A stretch of 64,000 nt of DNA from Beta vulgaris subsp. vulgaris. Lineage: Eukaryota; Streptophyta; Magnoliopsida; Caryophyllales; Amaranthaceae. Every line of letters begins with the position of its first letter. Within the stretch, counting starts at the first letter, position 1. The DNA is taken from positions 18,460,109-18,524,108 of the forward strand of contig NC_079209.1 in the NCBI RefSeq assembly GCF_026745355.1, read 5' to 3'. A model generated the notes under the pieces. That model was not told where the DNA came from. It searched no databases and saw nothing but the letters and a program-made list of their open reading frames with translations. A program made the position numbers and the translations under genes. This document shows, one piece after another, positions 44,056-55,860 of this stretch.

Positions 44056-45418
44056 TGATAAATCATTTTTATGTATAGTTTTTAGGTGCATTTAGGTTGC
44101 ATTTTAGAGCATTTAGTTTCATATTTAGGTTCATTGTTGCATTATATTCTTAAGTTATGCTTTTCTACTCCTATTCGGTATGTTTTCTTGTTTTTGATGA
44201 ATTTCAGGCATTAAGGACGTATTTGGAGTATGATTAACTAAACTTGAGGATTATGAGCACTTGGAAAGGAGTTACAATGCATAAGGATCGTATGGATATG
44301 TCATAGTACGAGTTTGAGCAAAAACGAAGCGGGAAATCATTAGAAGAAATGTGAAAAAGAGTCACGTCTACTCTTCTGATCATAACTTTTTATGTGATTC
44401 TTAAAATCGAGTAATTCCAGCAGATTTGGAAACTCGACTTTAATATCTTTCCAACGATAGGTGGCACGCCCCGAGGAGACTTCTAGTCAAGGAGTTATGC
44501 CTTTCGGAAGATTTCACTGTTTCTGCTAGAATCTGCCACGCGTACGCTCGGATCACTAATCCGCCTATTAATGATTTATTTATTTCCTTATCTTGTAAAT
44601 TACTTTCCTAGTCATATTAGGTTATTGAATATTATTTAGATTAGTTTTCATTTTTTTTATCTCTCCTCCCCCCATCACGTTATTTATTATTACTCTAGGT
44701 TTTAGTTTTCTCTCCTTTTTTTTCTCTCTAGTTTCTAGTTGTAAACCCGAGTTTTTATTCTTTTTCATTAATTCATGAATAATTCTATTAGTTTCTTTCA
44801 TTGATTTATGTAATTATGTTTTCTTTTATAGTTTAGATCTATCTTGTTTCATGTTAGAGTAGTTTTTATTTCTAGGGTTTGGGAATCCATGTTTATTTGC
44901 TATGATTTGATTGATATTTATTCATAGTTTGATTAGTTATTGATTTCTCTAATTGATTAGTGTTTTTCTTGTTAATTTTGCAATCTGATCAATTGTTTGA
45001 TTAAATATTGTTAATATCGAGTCATAGATCGAGAGATAGTACTCTTTAGAGGCTTATACAATTAGCAAATCTGATTATGTTGAGCGACCGTACTAGCATA
45101 TGTTGATTTGAGAGCGTTAATGCCTGACCAAGGATTAACCTGTCCTCTAGATATCTGATTGATTGAACTGTGATGATATTTTGATAGTTTATAAGTATAA
45201 ACATGGTGAACCATTGCTCTAGATCTTTTTAGTTCGATTTTCGTAGTTTGGTTAGTTTAGAATATTAATTCAATTATTCCTGATCTTGTTTAGTTTCTCC
45301 ATATATTAGAAGCTAGATTAAAACGACCATCTCTCTGAGGATTCGATCCTACTTACCCTACTACATTGTTAGAAGGTTTTGCAGGAATTATTTTTGACGG
45401 GTGTACGACAGCCTATCA
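44056..45418. repeat. Solo LTR flanked by GGTAC
   Basis: It starts TGATAAATCATT and ends GCCTATCA. The 5-base duplication GGTAC is at 44051-44055 and 45419-45423. Internal words TTTTAGAGCATTTAG, TTCTACTCC and TTTCAGG recur in the same order in the LTR at 63836, so both belong to one family, probably Ty3-gypsy. No coding sequence is present. Confidence 0.88.
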
Positions 45419-45543
45419 GGTACTTGCGCTCAGGTAATGACGGCACAAGGACAACTTTCTCAACGCTCCATGCCAAACGAGACCTAAGCCACGAAAAAAC
45501 CAAACAAAAAGTGGACATGGGAACGAGAAAGGGAAAGAGGATC

Positions 45544-46063
45544 TGTATGGGGGCTGAATAAGTTCCATACCAGTCTTCCTAGACCGATAAGTATTATCGT
45601 GGTCACACATGCCTACTACAGAACTGTTGACTTTGTCATACCGATTTCGCTAAGATGCCTATAAGGCATCCTTCTTCAGGCCTTTCACCAAGGGCCTGGG
45701 CTCGATCCAACTTCCATCTACCATTGCCTACGGGACTAAAGATAGAAGTTCAGCATAAGAATAAAGAATATCCCAAAGGGATATCCCTATAAATGAACAG
45801 AAGCAGAGTCCTACTTGGATACGGGCTTCGACGGGCCCCTTATAAATACTCCACTGATCTAAGTCATGAGGTACGTTGACCTACATAATCATACTCCACT
45901 TGAGAGCTACCTGTTTACCCATTATTGACTTAAGCATCATAGGGGCGTTCCTCGGATCAACCCCCGAGGCTAGTTTACGTGTTCTCTCTTGCAGGAACTG
46001 GAACCGGCTTATTAACTAAGGACTTACCGGTGCGTACCCTAAAACGTGTCCCATACCGGAACA
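45544..46063 (+). repeat. 5' LTR of the Tat element
   Basis: It pairs with 55089-55615. TATAAATA at 45841-45848 is the likely promoter, with the matching copy at 55392 in the 3' LTR. Confidence 0.92.
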
Positions 46064-46065
46064 AT

Positions 46066-46083
46066 TGGCGCTAGAAGGAGGGG
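46066..46083 (+). other. Candidate primer-binding site of the Tat element
   Basis: TGGCGCTAGAAGGAGGGG lies two bases after the 5' LTR. The TGGCG start is usual for this lineage. The tRNA is not assigned. Confidence 0.65.
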
Positions 46084-46138
46084 CGAACAATACCTTGTAG
46101 TCTAAGCCATTTCTTGCAAACAAATTAAAACAACCCTC

Positions 46139-47540
46139 ATGGATCCTAATCAGCACTTTGGGATGCCGGAAACTGATGAAAACAATGTTCCTATTGAGAA
46201 AAATCCACCAGGATTCTTAACCCCGCTGCCGGCCATAGGACTAACTCGACAACCTACTGACAAAGGGAGGAAAACACCTGAAACTCCTCAAGAGAGTATT
46301 TTCCATACTCTCCAGCATTTGTTCACCCCAGAACAGCTCAGGAGTGCTGCGGAACTCTTCCAGGCCATGGCAAGCCACACCCCACCGACCGGTCCACCCG
46401 TCAAGCGACCTCTAAGCAGAGCCCACAGCCAGTGAGAAAACTTCGTTCAGTGGGGACGGGTCGCCAGGGGGAGCGAGGCCGGAATGACCAGGATCAGGTG
46501 GCCAACTCCAAGACCCCCATAGTGTGGGAGAAGAGGAAGAAGAGGAAGCTCAGGAAACAAACGTCCAGCAGAATTCTTCCTACCCCAGAAAGGGAAGTGA
46601 ATACAGGCGACGAGCACCGGTATCCCTACGGAACTCACCATTCTCCACTGCTATCCCTTAAGAACCCATGGGGAAGATCAAAATGCCGACATGTAAGTAT
46701 GACAGCAAGACTGACCCGGAGGATCATATATCGGCCTATGAGGGGCACATGCTGTTGTACACCGACACTGACTCAGTATGGTGTAAGGTATTCCCTTCTA
46801 AGCTAATTGGGCTAGGCCATACCTGGTTCAAGAGCATACCGCCGGCAACAGTCTTCGATTTTTGCCAGCTCACATCCATGTTTGTTACACACTTTGTAAG
46901 TAACAAACGCAGGGAGAAGACTATCGGCGAGCTGATGTCGGTCAAGCAGGGGGAGACAGAAAGTTTGAGGGACTATGTAGGACATTTCAATGCAAAATCC
47001 GTCACCATCCCCACTCTATAGTAAGAAGTAGCAGTCTTAGCCCTCATGACGGGCATAAAGGAGTACAACCCCATTCAGAAGCTACCTGGGTCGTAAAAAG
47101 CTAACAAGCCTGACGGAGGTTTTAGGCAAAGCCAATGACTTCATCAGGGGGGAAGAGTTTGTCAAGGCGGCAAACTCTAGAAGGCCGGCAGCAGAGGAGA
47201 AAGATAAAGAGAAGGAGCGCAAAGACGATAAGTACCGGAAAGATAAGAAACCAGACACCTCCAACAGGAGGGAGGAAAGTAACTTTTTGAAGAAGGGTCA
47301 CGAAGAGCGAGCCGACAAGTACCACAACTACACTCCTCTAACAATATGTTGGGCTCAGATATACGAACTGCATAAAAAGGATGACAAGTGGCAGAGGCCC
47401 AGAAAGATGTATTAGAAGGGCCGGGATAAATCGAAGTGGTGTGAGTTTCACAGGGACTATGGTCACGTAACAGATGACTGTAAAGACCTCGAGGACGGGA
47501 TCGAAGACCTCATAAGAAGAGGCTACTTCACCCAGTAGCA
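46139..47540 (+). pseudogene. gag of the Tat element
   Basis: The ATG at 46139 opens MDPNQHFGMPETDENN, with a frame to 46435. After a shift, the gag core spans 46668-47021 (DPEDHISAYEGHMLLY, then LMSVKQGETESLRDY). A lysine-rich stretch (47160-47300) and the zinc-like CEFHRDYGHVTDDC near 47440-47482 follow in other frames. These are standard Tat gag modules. Several stops make it a pseudogene. Confidence 0.85.
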
Positions 47541-47589
47541 AGCGAGGGTTGACCGGAAGTCCCCATCTAGAGAAGATGAAAACGGTAAC

Positions 47590-50500
47590 AAAAGGTCAAT
47601 GAAGGACAGGATCACCGAAATCCATGTCATATCTGGAGGGCCGACACGAGGTGGAAGCATACATGGTGCAAAAGCTAGCTTGAAAAAAGTGAGGCACCAA
47701 GTTAACTACCACAACACAGGGAAATGGCCGGCACCACCCACCATGCCTTCCGTAGCCTTTACGTCGGAGGACGCTAAGGGAATTGTCTACCCCTATGATG
47801 ATCCCTTGGAGCAGACTTGGCGGAGGAGTTCAAAATCAATCTGATCACCTTGCTACAAGATCATACCGACATCTTCGCATTCTCTGCAGACGAGATGCCG
47901 GGAATTGATCCTGCATTCCTAGTTCACCGGCTAAACGTCAATGAGGATGTAAGACCGGTCAAACAAAAGAAAAGGAATTTCTCCAGCGAAAAGAATGTAG
48001 CCATTAAAGAGGAGGTGGATAAGCAGCTGACAGCAGACTTCATCGAGCCTTGCGACTATCCGGAGTGGCTGGCAAACGTGGTCATGGTAAAAAAGGCCAA
48101 CGGGTCATGGAGGATGTGCGTCGATTTTACCGACGTCAACAAAGCCTGCCGAAAGGACTGCTATATGCCCAGGATAGACCAGTTGGTAGACTCTACTAGC
48201 GGCCACGCCTTACTGAGTTTTATGGACGCCTTCTCCAGTTACCATCAGATCAGCTTGCTAGAATCTGATAGAAACAAGGCATCCTTTATCACAGACGCAG
48301 GGGTCTACGCTTACAAAGCCATGCCTTTTGGGTTCAAAAATGCCGGCGTAACCTATCAAAAGCTGGTAGATAAGATCTTCGAGCATCAAAAGGGTCGGAA
48401 TGTAGAGGTGTACGTCGATGACTGTATAGTCAAGAGCCTAACAGAGGGGGAGCACGTCGTTGACCTAGAGGAAACCTTCGTCACCCTCCGGCAGCATCAG
48501 ATGAAACTAAACCCTAAAAAGTGCGTGTTTGGGGTGAGGTCCGGCAAATTCCTTGATTTCATGGTAAGCGAGAGGGGCATAGATGTCAACCCCAACAAAA
48601 TTAAGGCCATCAGCGATCTTCCAGTGCCAAAGAGCATCAGGACATTCAGAGGCTGACAGGAAGGATGGCAGCCCTCACCAAATTTTTCTCAAAGTCGGCC
48701 GAGAAAGCACTGCCATTCTTCAAAATTCTTAGGGGTAATAAGAAGTTTGAATGGGGGGATGAGCAGAGACAGGCCTTCGAAGAGCTAAAAGCACACTTCA
48801 AGAAGCTACCAACAATAACCTGGCCAGAACGTGGAGACAAGCTACAGCTATACGTCTCGGTATATGAGAAGATGGTAGCAGCGCTGTTACTGGTGAGTAG
48901 GCAGGGGCAGCAAAGCCCCATATACTTCGTAAGTCATATATTAGCTGGAGCAGAGTAGAGGTATGAGCTGCTAGAAAAGATGGCATATGACATCCTGATC
49001 GCTGCAAGAAAATTGAGGCCGTATTTCGACTCCCACACCGTTCAGGTACTTACTAACCAGCCCCTGGAGAAAGCTCTCCACAAGCTCGACACGACGGGCA
49101 AGCTTCTAAAATGGGCAATAGAGCTCTATGAGTTCGACATCGAGTACCGGCCTCGCACGGCCATCAAAGCCCAAGCAGTGGCCGATTTCATTGTTGAGAC
49201 AACCTACACAGAAAAATCAGAGTCAACCGGTATCAGGCAAGTAGAGGTTGACGACTCGGCGGCTCAGAGTGGAGCAGGGGTAGGAGTAGTGATGACATCC
49301 CAAGAAGGGGAAATCTTTGAATACGCCATCAGGTTTGGGTTCAAGGCCTCAAATAACGAAGCAGAATATGAAGCAGCCCTGGCCAGACTAAGTTTGAGCA
49401 TTGCGGCTGGCGCCAAGAAGCACCTGATGATCACAGACGCGCAGCTAATATCGAGTCAGATCGAAGGAACATATGAAGCCCGGGAGCTGGTCATGCAGCA
49501 ATATCTCAATAAGGTCAGAAACATGACGGCTAGATTAGAGAGCTTCGAGGTCAAGCTGGTACCGAGAGCAGAAAACATGGCGGCCGACGCCTTATCAAAG
49601 TTAGCAAGCTCAAGTGTCAATGACAAGAAGTGCAGTGTCCTGGTGGAGACCTTCGGTGGAGCGAAGCATTGACACTCCCTCATCCGCCGTCAACACCATA
49701 GGCCAGAGTCCCGAGTGGTATGACGACATATTGGCCTATAAACTGATAGGCACTCTCCCAGAGGAAAAGATGGCGGCCAAAAAGCTTAAAAAGGACTCAT
49801 CTTGGTACTGCATCTTTCAGGGCCAGTTATACAAAAAAGGATTCTCACTCCCTCTATTAAGGTGCGTAACGGCCTATGAGGCCATGAAAATAATTGAAGA
49901 AATTCATGAAGGAATTTGTGGGAATCATATCGGCGGAAAGACGTTAGCACAAAAAGCGTTAAGAGCAGGCTTCTACTGGCCTAGTATGTCGACGGATGCC
50001 CAAGCCTACGTCAAGAAACGCGACAAGTGTCAACGGTTCGCACCGGTGATAAACCAGCCGACAAATGATCTGCAACCAATCCTAAACCCAATCCCTTTTA
50101 ATTTGCTCAGTGGGGGATGGATATCATAGGACCTTTCACACCGGCATCCGTGGCAAGGAAGTTCTTAATTGTGGGAATCGATTACTTCACAAAATGGATT
50201 GAGGCAGAGCCAACTGCCAAGATAACGACTAATTAGGTAAAGAAGTTCATCTGGCAAAATGTTATCACCAGGTTTGGAATTCCTATGGGAATTGTTATGG
50301 ATCATGGCGTCCAGTTCGATTGCAGCCCCATAAGAGACTTCTTGCGACCATACAACATAAAGTTCGCATATTCATCGGTATGCCATCCTTAGAGCAATGG
50401 ACAGGCAGAGGTCGATAACAAGCAGATCCTCAACCCACTAAAGAAAAGGCTGGACGATTTGAAAGGAGCCTAGGCAGACATGGTTCCGGTCGTGCTATGG

Positions 50501-50956
50501 TCCAACAGAACCACAGAAAAGGAAGCTACGGGCGGAACTCCCTTCAGACTAGCCTATGGGGCAGAAGCGGTATTGCCGGTAGAAGTAGGCCTGCCTAACT
50601 GGCGAATCCAAAACTATGATCTAGAGTTGAATGGGCACCTGCACAAGGAAGACCTGGACCTTCTACCGGAAGTCAGGTTGGCAGCTGAACTCAAGTCGAC
50701 CGCATATAAAGACCGGATAAGCAAGGCCTATAACAAGCGGGTACAAAGCCGGTCAATTTCCAAAGGAGACTTCATACTCAAACGCACAGCAGCAACCGGG
50801 AAAGCACATGTGGATGGAGAGCTCACAGCAAATTGGGAAGGTCCCTACTTGGTCAAGGAGGAGATCGTCCCCGGGTCCTACCGGCTCGAAGACATGTCAG
50901 GCAAGTTGCTGAAGAATAGTTGGAATGCCAGTGTCCTCAAAAGGTACTACATGTGA
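47590..50956 (+). pseudogene. pol of the Tat element: protease remnant, RT, two RNase H domains, integrase
   Basis: A segment before the protease (SIHGAKASLKKVRHQVNY) runs to about 47815, where the protease active-site region is missing. The RT (47817-48656) has DFIEPCDYPEWLANVV and the catalytic YVDD at 48411-48422, then a frameshift near 48640. A degenerate first RNase H spans 48665-49190. A second, archaeal-type RNase H follows (VDDSAAQSGAGVG, FKASNNEAEYEA, 49240-49610), the hallmark of the Tat group. Integrase spans 49680-50956 with HEGICGNHIGGKTLA, MDIIGPF, FGIPMGIVMDHG and SNGQAEVDNK, so the triad positions are visible. Stops near 48958, 50235, 50392 and 50472 break it. Confidence 0.9.
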
Positions 50957-51128
50957 TTAGGAGTAGATAATAAACAGGCATTGGTGCCATACATTAGGAT
51001 TTATTTATTACCAGCATTCTTTGTTCCTTTGCTAGGCCATAAATCCGGTACAGCGGGGAAGAGCTGTTTTATTTAATAAAATGAGCATCTTCTACATACA
51101 AGTTTACTAACTGTCCTAGCATACTGGT

Positions 51129-51516
51129 CAATGACCTTCGTGGATCTGCCTGATAAAACAAATTCGCAATATTGATTAATCAGTCAATGACCTTAGTGGA
51201 TCTGCTGAGTTAATTAAAGTGCCTAACCGGGCAATGACCTTCGTGGATCTTCCGGATAAAATAAAATCGCATTATTGGTTAATCAGTCAATGATCTTAGT
51301 GGATTTGCTGAATTAATTAATTAAGTGCCTAGCTGGTCAATGACCTTCGTGGATCTGCCGGACAAAACAAATTCGCATTATTGATTTGTCAGTCAATGAC
51401 CTTAGTGGATTTGCTAAATTAATTAAAGTGCATAACCGATCAATGACCTTCGTGGATCTGCAATATAATTAAAATGCATAAACAATTGACCGAGCAATGA
51501 CCTTAATGGATCTGCC
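51129..51516. repeat. Alternating tandem repeat 3' of Tat pol
   Basis: Eight copies of CAATGACCTTMGTGGATCTG-like units start at 51129, 51185, 51232, 51288, 51338, 51394, 51441 and 51495. Units alternate between CTTCG and CTTAG versions and spacing alternates between 56 and 47-50 bases, giving a dimer of about 104 bases. The last unit deviates (CTTAATGG). Confidence 0.9.
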
Positions 51517-51698
51517 GGGTATGATTAATGAGAAAGCAAAAGGTAAAGCGATAAAAAGTACGGCAAGAAGATGATATGGACAAATCAAAAGTTATATTTC
51601 ATCACAATGTCAAAAGGTACAACATAAGAGTTATGTCAAAAAAAATACCGGTCACAGGCGACCGGGCTTACAGGCAAGGCAGGAAGAAAGCTAAAAAT

Positions 51699-54590
51699 CT
51701 ACTCGGTACGCTCTTCTTCCTCAGAGTCATTAACCACTACCACTCGATCCGCTTGCTTTGCAGCATCGTTGTTTGCGGCAGTTTGTTCCTCGACTTTGGT
51801 GGCAGCATTGACGGCCTCTCGACCCTGCTCCTCCTCGAACTCACAACACGGATTGGCATTGGCGATATCAGCTTCAGTAACGCTGACATCCAGGACCTTG
51901 CCCTCAACCGGGAGGTCAAAATCTCCGCGACCATGAGCTTCCTCTATCTTGGACCAGTCAAAGTCCGGGAAGTTGCGTTTAACGCACCTCATGGCCGTGG
52001 CCTAACCACCGTTATATCGGTTGCGTAGGCGGGAGACAAAGTCCATGTAGTTCCGATATTCCGCCACCGCGCTGCGCTGCCGGTCGGTAGCTTCAGTGAC
52101 CTGCTCCTTTAGCAGATGTATCTCGGTATCCTTGTTGGATACCGTCAGGGAGTGCTTTGCAGCTTTTTTGTTGGCGGCCTCCAAGTCCGCCTTTGCCTGG
52201 GTCAAGTCGAATTTGGCCTTGGTTAGCCTCGCCTCACTCGTCTCCAAATCCGACTTTCGGTCGGCTTGTTGATTGGTGGTCAGTTGGTGGGCCTCCAACT
52301 CAGGGTGATAGGCCCCTTGGAAGTGCCGGTAAAGATCGTAGAGCTCTTTACTGGATTGCCCCGACTGATGCAAAGACATGAGAGCACATTCATTAGCAAC
52401 ATATTAAAGGCCGAAATGAAAGATGTACTAAAATAAACAAGGAAGTATACTAACCACGACCAGGTTATGGGCATAAACGGCAGCAACAGGTTTGACCTTA
52501 TCGTCCAGCAGGTGGTACTTCAGCTCGAGGCCCTTCAAGAGCCGGTACCCCAGATTCCCACCTTCAAGGGGGCGGTCCAGCAGCAACGACTCATCGTCCA
52601 AAACGTTGAGCTTGGGCTAGAAGAAGGACTCGTCCTCAACAGGGGAGCGAGTCCATCTTTTTTGGACGGCTTTAGGGACCTCCACCTCAAAGTGCTCCAG
52701 ATAACCCGGCTTGGCAAAGGCCCACAACGCCGGAATCATTGCCGGAAGAGTCAGTTGCTTGTAAATGTCGGTCGCAGCGAAGAACTGCCGACCTCCGCCA
52801 CCCGGCCCTTCATCAGTGGGGCAGAGGCACCGCCGACCTTAGCAGTTGGTGCGACGGTATCAGTCTTTTGGGCCCCCTTCCCCGGCTTTGCGACCGTCTC
52901 CTTAGCCGGCCTCTTGGGAGGGTTTTCAGGGGTGCCCTCAGCTTTTCTCTTCCCCGTTGACTGTTGGCTGGTTTTCTGATGGATCAGGGGCATGCTGTCC
53001 CTGTCGTCCTCATTGCTGCCAGCCCCCTGACCCAAACCGCAAACTTGTCTTGCGCTGCGCCCACCAGTGGGGGTGGGAATAGAAACATAACGGCGAGCAG
53101 GCTTGGGCGGCATGGTTCTGATTGGCTCGTTGTTATGATCTAGGTGCAGCGCCTCCCTAATGAGATGCTTCCGACCTGGAAAAAGCATAGACAAAGGGAA
53201 GAGTGAGGATTACGGTCATAACTAACAAACAATGCATAAAAAAACAATAAAGACGACCTACAAAACCCACCATGGGGGTCGGTGGAGTAAAACCCTACTG
53301 TAGAAAGGGATAGATTGCCTAAGATGTACTGCACATGGGACAACCAAGTTCGCGGCACCGGGATCCTTTTCTTTCCCTTAAGGGCCGATACGGTCGTTGC
53401 AGCAAAGAAGTCATAGGCCTCCCTCTCCCGGCCACTCATTTCTCTTTATGGGATATGCTCCATCCGAGACCGGGGCTTGGTCCACTGTCAGCGAAGAGGG
53501 AAGTCGGTAGGTACCTTCACCTAGAAAAATCGCTCCCTCCAATGTTTCAGGGACATGAGCTTGGGGTAAACTGTCAACTTGCCGCCCTTGGTGTACAAGG
53601 ACATCCAACCACCCCGGCCTTCGGAAGCGTCACTCCGAGATCTTTTCCATTTCCCTTTACCCTTGGCCGAGCCATCTTCTTTAATCCAATGGAGTTTGCG
53701 AAATAAGTTCAGGGCCTCCGAAAATCCTTTATACTGGACTACCCAGGCGTAAGCAATCAGATTTCGCCAACCTAGCGGCGTCAACTGGGCTAAACAGATA
53801 TTCCAAGCTTTGAAAATCTTAACGATAAAGGGGTCTAAGGGAAAACGGAGGCCGAAATCCAATATATGCGCATATATTGGTACATGCCCAGGCAGGCAGT
53901 CCGTTATCTTCTCCCCTTCAGCCGATAGTACTAACTGGTAGTCATCGGGGAAGGCGAAATATATAGGCCCCTTCACAAGGAAGTTATTTTCGTTGCAAAT
54001 ATTCGCGCACCCGGCATCAATTGCTACTGTAGCATCGCTAGCGGCCTCATTGGGGGGCATATATAATTCTGCCAGGCTTCTTCATCAGAGTCGATAGGAA
54101 TCTCTTCATCATCCGCCTCGAAAGTGACGGATTCCTTGTTTGACTCCAAAGATCGGACAACACTCTCAACGTCCTCCGAATCTACGGACAACACAACCAC
54201 CTCAATGGGTGCTCGCCTAGTCGAAGGTTCGCCTTGTTCTACTGGTATTACCGGCCTAGAGGACGAAGGATGAGTGAGGGGAAATAGCTTAAGGGAGCGT
54301 TCGGTTAGGCCTAGCATGGTCCCATATTAGCCGTAAACCGGCACTTCTAATGCCTGCCCAAGTCCAATTACTGCTCCCAAAGGAGAGGCTCGTAAGGCCG
54401 GTTCGTCACTTTGCCTACCAGAGATACTACAGTCATGTTGGCTTTTAATCCTAAGTTCCCTGGTTTGGTCCGCTACCGGTGACTTATTAAGTTCTATGGA
54501 ACTAGAAGAAATGTTATCAGAATTTACATCACTTTCGGTCATAACGGAAGGACTTCTAGAGATATTTTGTGAATCTGAATCTGAAGACAC
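51699..54590 (-). pseudogene. Antisense gene of the Tat element (PF04195-like domain, coiled coil), two introns
   Basis: Minus-strand frames run from about 54590 to a stop at 51699. The order is a Ser/Asp-rich N-terminus (54590-54060); a domain like the putative gypsy-type transposon family PF04195 (54060-53440: FPDDYQLVLSAEGEKI, HILDFGLRFPLDPF, LTPLGWRNLIAYAWV, GGWMSLYTKGGKLTVYP); a basic, proline-rich linker; and a heptad-like coiled coil (52330-52080, KAKFDLTQAKADLEAANKKA). An acidic tail ends it. Two short introns fit in phase: 53270-53176 (GTGGGT...CCAG) and 52454-52365 (GTTAGT...TCAG). The expected start reads GTG. Stops near 54327, 53521, 53484, 53449, 52620 and 52010 and shifts near 54060 and 52780 inactivate it. 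Such antisense ORFs are known in Tat elements. Their role is not established. Confidence 0.8.
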
Positions 54591-54824
54591 GATAATAAAT
54601 AAGACGATATGAAAGACAGGGAAAGATTTTGCAGAAATACCTAGCTAGATGGAAGAATATGAAGGAAGAATGAACCGGTATCAACGAGTACGTGAAAGCC
54701 GGAAGAAGGATTCGATCAAAGTCGTCAAGAATGCAGAGGATTAGCTTAGAGAGAGAAAGTCCATTACGAATATCAGAGCAAATGAAGGATTGTGAAAAGT
54801 AAAGAACGAAGGTCACTCAAGGCG

Positions 54825-54832
54825 TATTTATA
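54825..54832 (-). promoter_or_regulatory. Antisense TATA box in the Tat element
   Basis: On the minus strand CTATAAATACGCC at 54833-54821 contains TATAAATA, about 235 bases upstream of the antisense coding start, with a CT-rich TTTCTCTCTCTAAG stretch near 54762-54749 downstream. It fits an independent promoter for the antisense gene. Confidence 0.55.
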
Positions 54833-55074
54833 GAAGAAATCACGGTTGGGATTAGGCGACTCTACGTTTTCCCGTGCTGATCATGCCACATGAAATTTAA
54901 CTGGCACCCAGTTGTGGAGCAACTTCTCATAATGAGCTCTGACAGTAGGTACGTGTATCGAGGTGACGATTGAAATTCCATGGCAACGTTTCATCTTCCC
55001 ACTCCAGCTCAAGTCAGCTATACCCATGTCGATTTGAAACCTACTAAGCAGGATACGTCTATACTAGACATACC

Positions 55075-55615
55075 GGCTTGGGGGGCTAGTTGTATGGGGG
55101 CTGACTAAGTTCCATACCGGTCTGCCTAGACCGATAAGTATTGCTGTGGTCACACACGCCTACTACAGAACTGTTGACTTTGTCATACCGGTTCCGTTAA
55201 GATGCCTAAACGGCATCCTTCTTCGGGCCTTTCACCAAGGGTCTGGGCTTGATCCAACTTCCATCTACCATTGCTTACGGGCCTAAAGATAGAAGTTCAG
55301 CATAGGATAAAAGAATATCCTAAAGGGATATCCCTATGAATATTCCAATAGAAGCAGAGTCCTACTTGGATACGGGCTTCGACGGACTCCTTATAAATAC
55401 TCCACTGATCTGAGTCATGAGTTACGTTGACTTGCATAATCATACACCACTTGAGAGCTACCGGCTTACCCGTTACTGACTTAGGCATCGGAGGGGCGTT
55501 CCTCGGATCAACCCCCGAGGCTAGTTTATGTGTTCTCTCTTGCTGCAGGAACTGGAACTAGCTTATTGACAGGACTTACTGGTTCGTACCCTAAAACTTG
55601 TCCCATACCGGAACA
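55075..55615 (+). repeat. Polypurine tract and 3' LTR of the Tat element
   Basis: GGCTTGGGGGGCTAGT (55073-55088) abuts the LTR start TGTATGGG at 55089. The LTR ends GGAACA at 55615 and is followed by GGATT. Confidence 0.9.
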
Positions 55616-55620
55616 GGATT

Positions 55621-55860
55621 GATGGCCACTGTTCGAAGTGCCGAAGTGGCTTAGGTGGTCGTTGAGCCCCTCTGGGTTGCGTGTTTGCTACTCTCACTGG
55701 AGGTGTTCTCTGGGTAATTTTTCTGACTTGGTAATCTAGAAACTAGAAACAAAAATATATAAAATGGAATCAACCTAGCAAAATAAGTAATATGGTATTC
55801 AATTACTCAATGTGTCAATAATGAAGCTAAGATAGGGTAAAATCAATCCAGTTTTACTAA
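55621..55860. other. Flank between the Tat element and the next LINE
   Basis: This is the continuation of 45424-45538 across the Tat insertion. It is G+C-richer up to about 55720, then A+T-rich. No gene is supported. Confidence 0.4.

Larger units (their letters stand above)
45544..55615 (+). mobile_element. Tat-lineage Ty3-gypsy element with antisense gene
   Basis: LTRs of 520 and 527 bases start TGTATGGGGGCTGA and end CATACCGGAACA. The duplication is GGATC on the left (45539-45543) and GGATT on the right (55616-55620). Inside, in order, are a primer site, gag, a truncated protease, RT, two RNase H-like domains, integrase, a tandem-repeat region and a long antisense gene, then a polypurine tract. 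About a dozen differences in the first 125 LTR bases (counted by eye) make it older than the chromovirus at 8087. The element is inactive. Confidence 0.93.

Noticed and set aside
45379..45610. Open frames at the border of the solo LTR and Tat LTR
   Set aside because: They cross three unrelated segments and have no domain.
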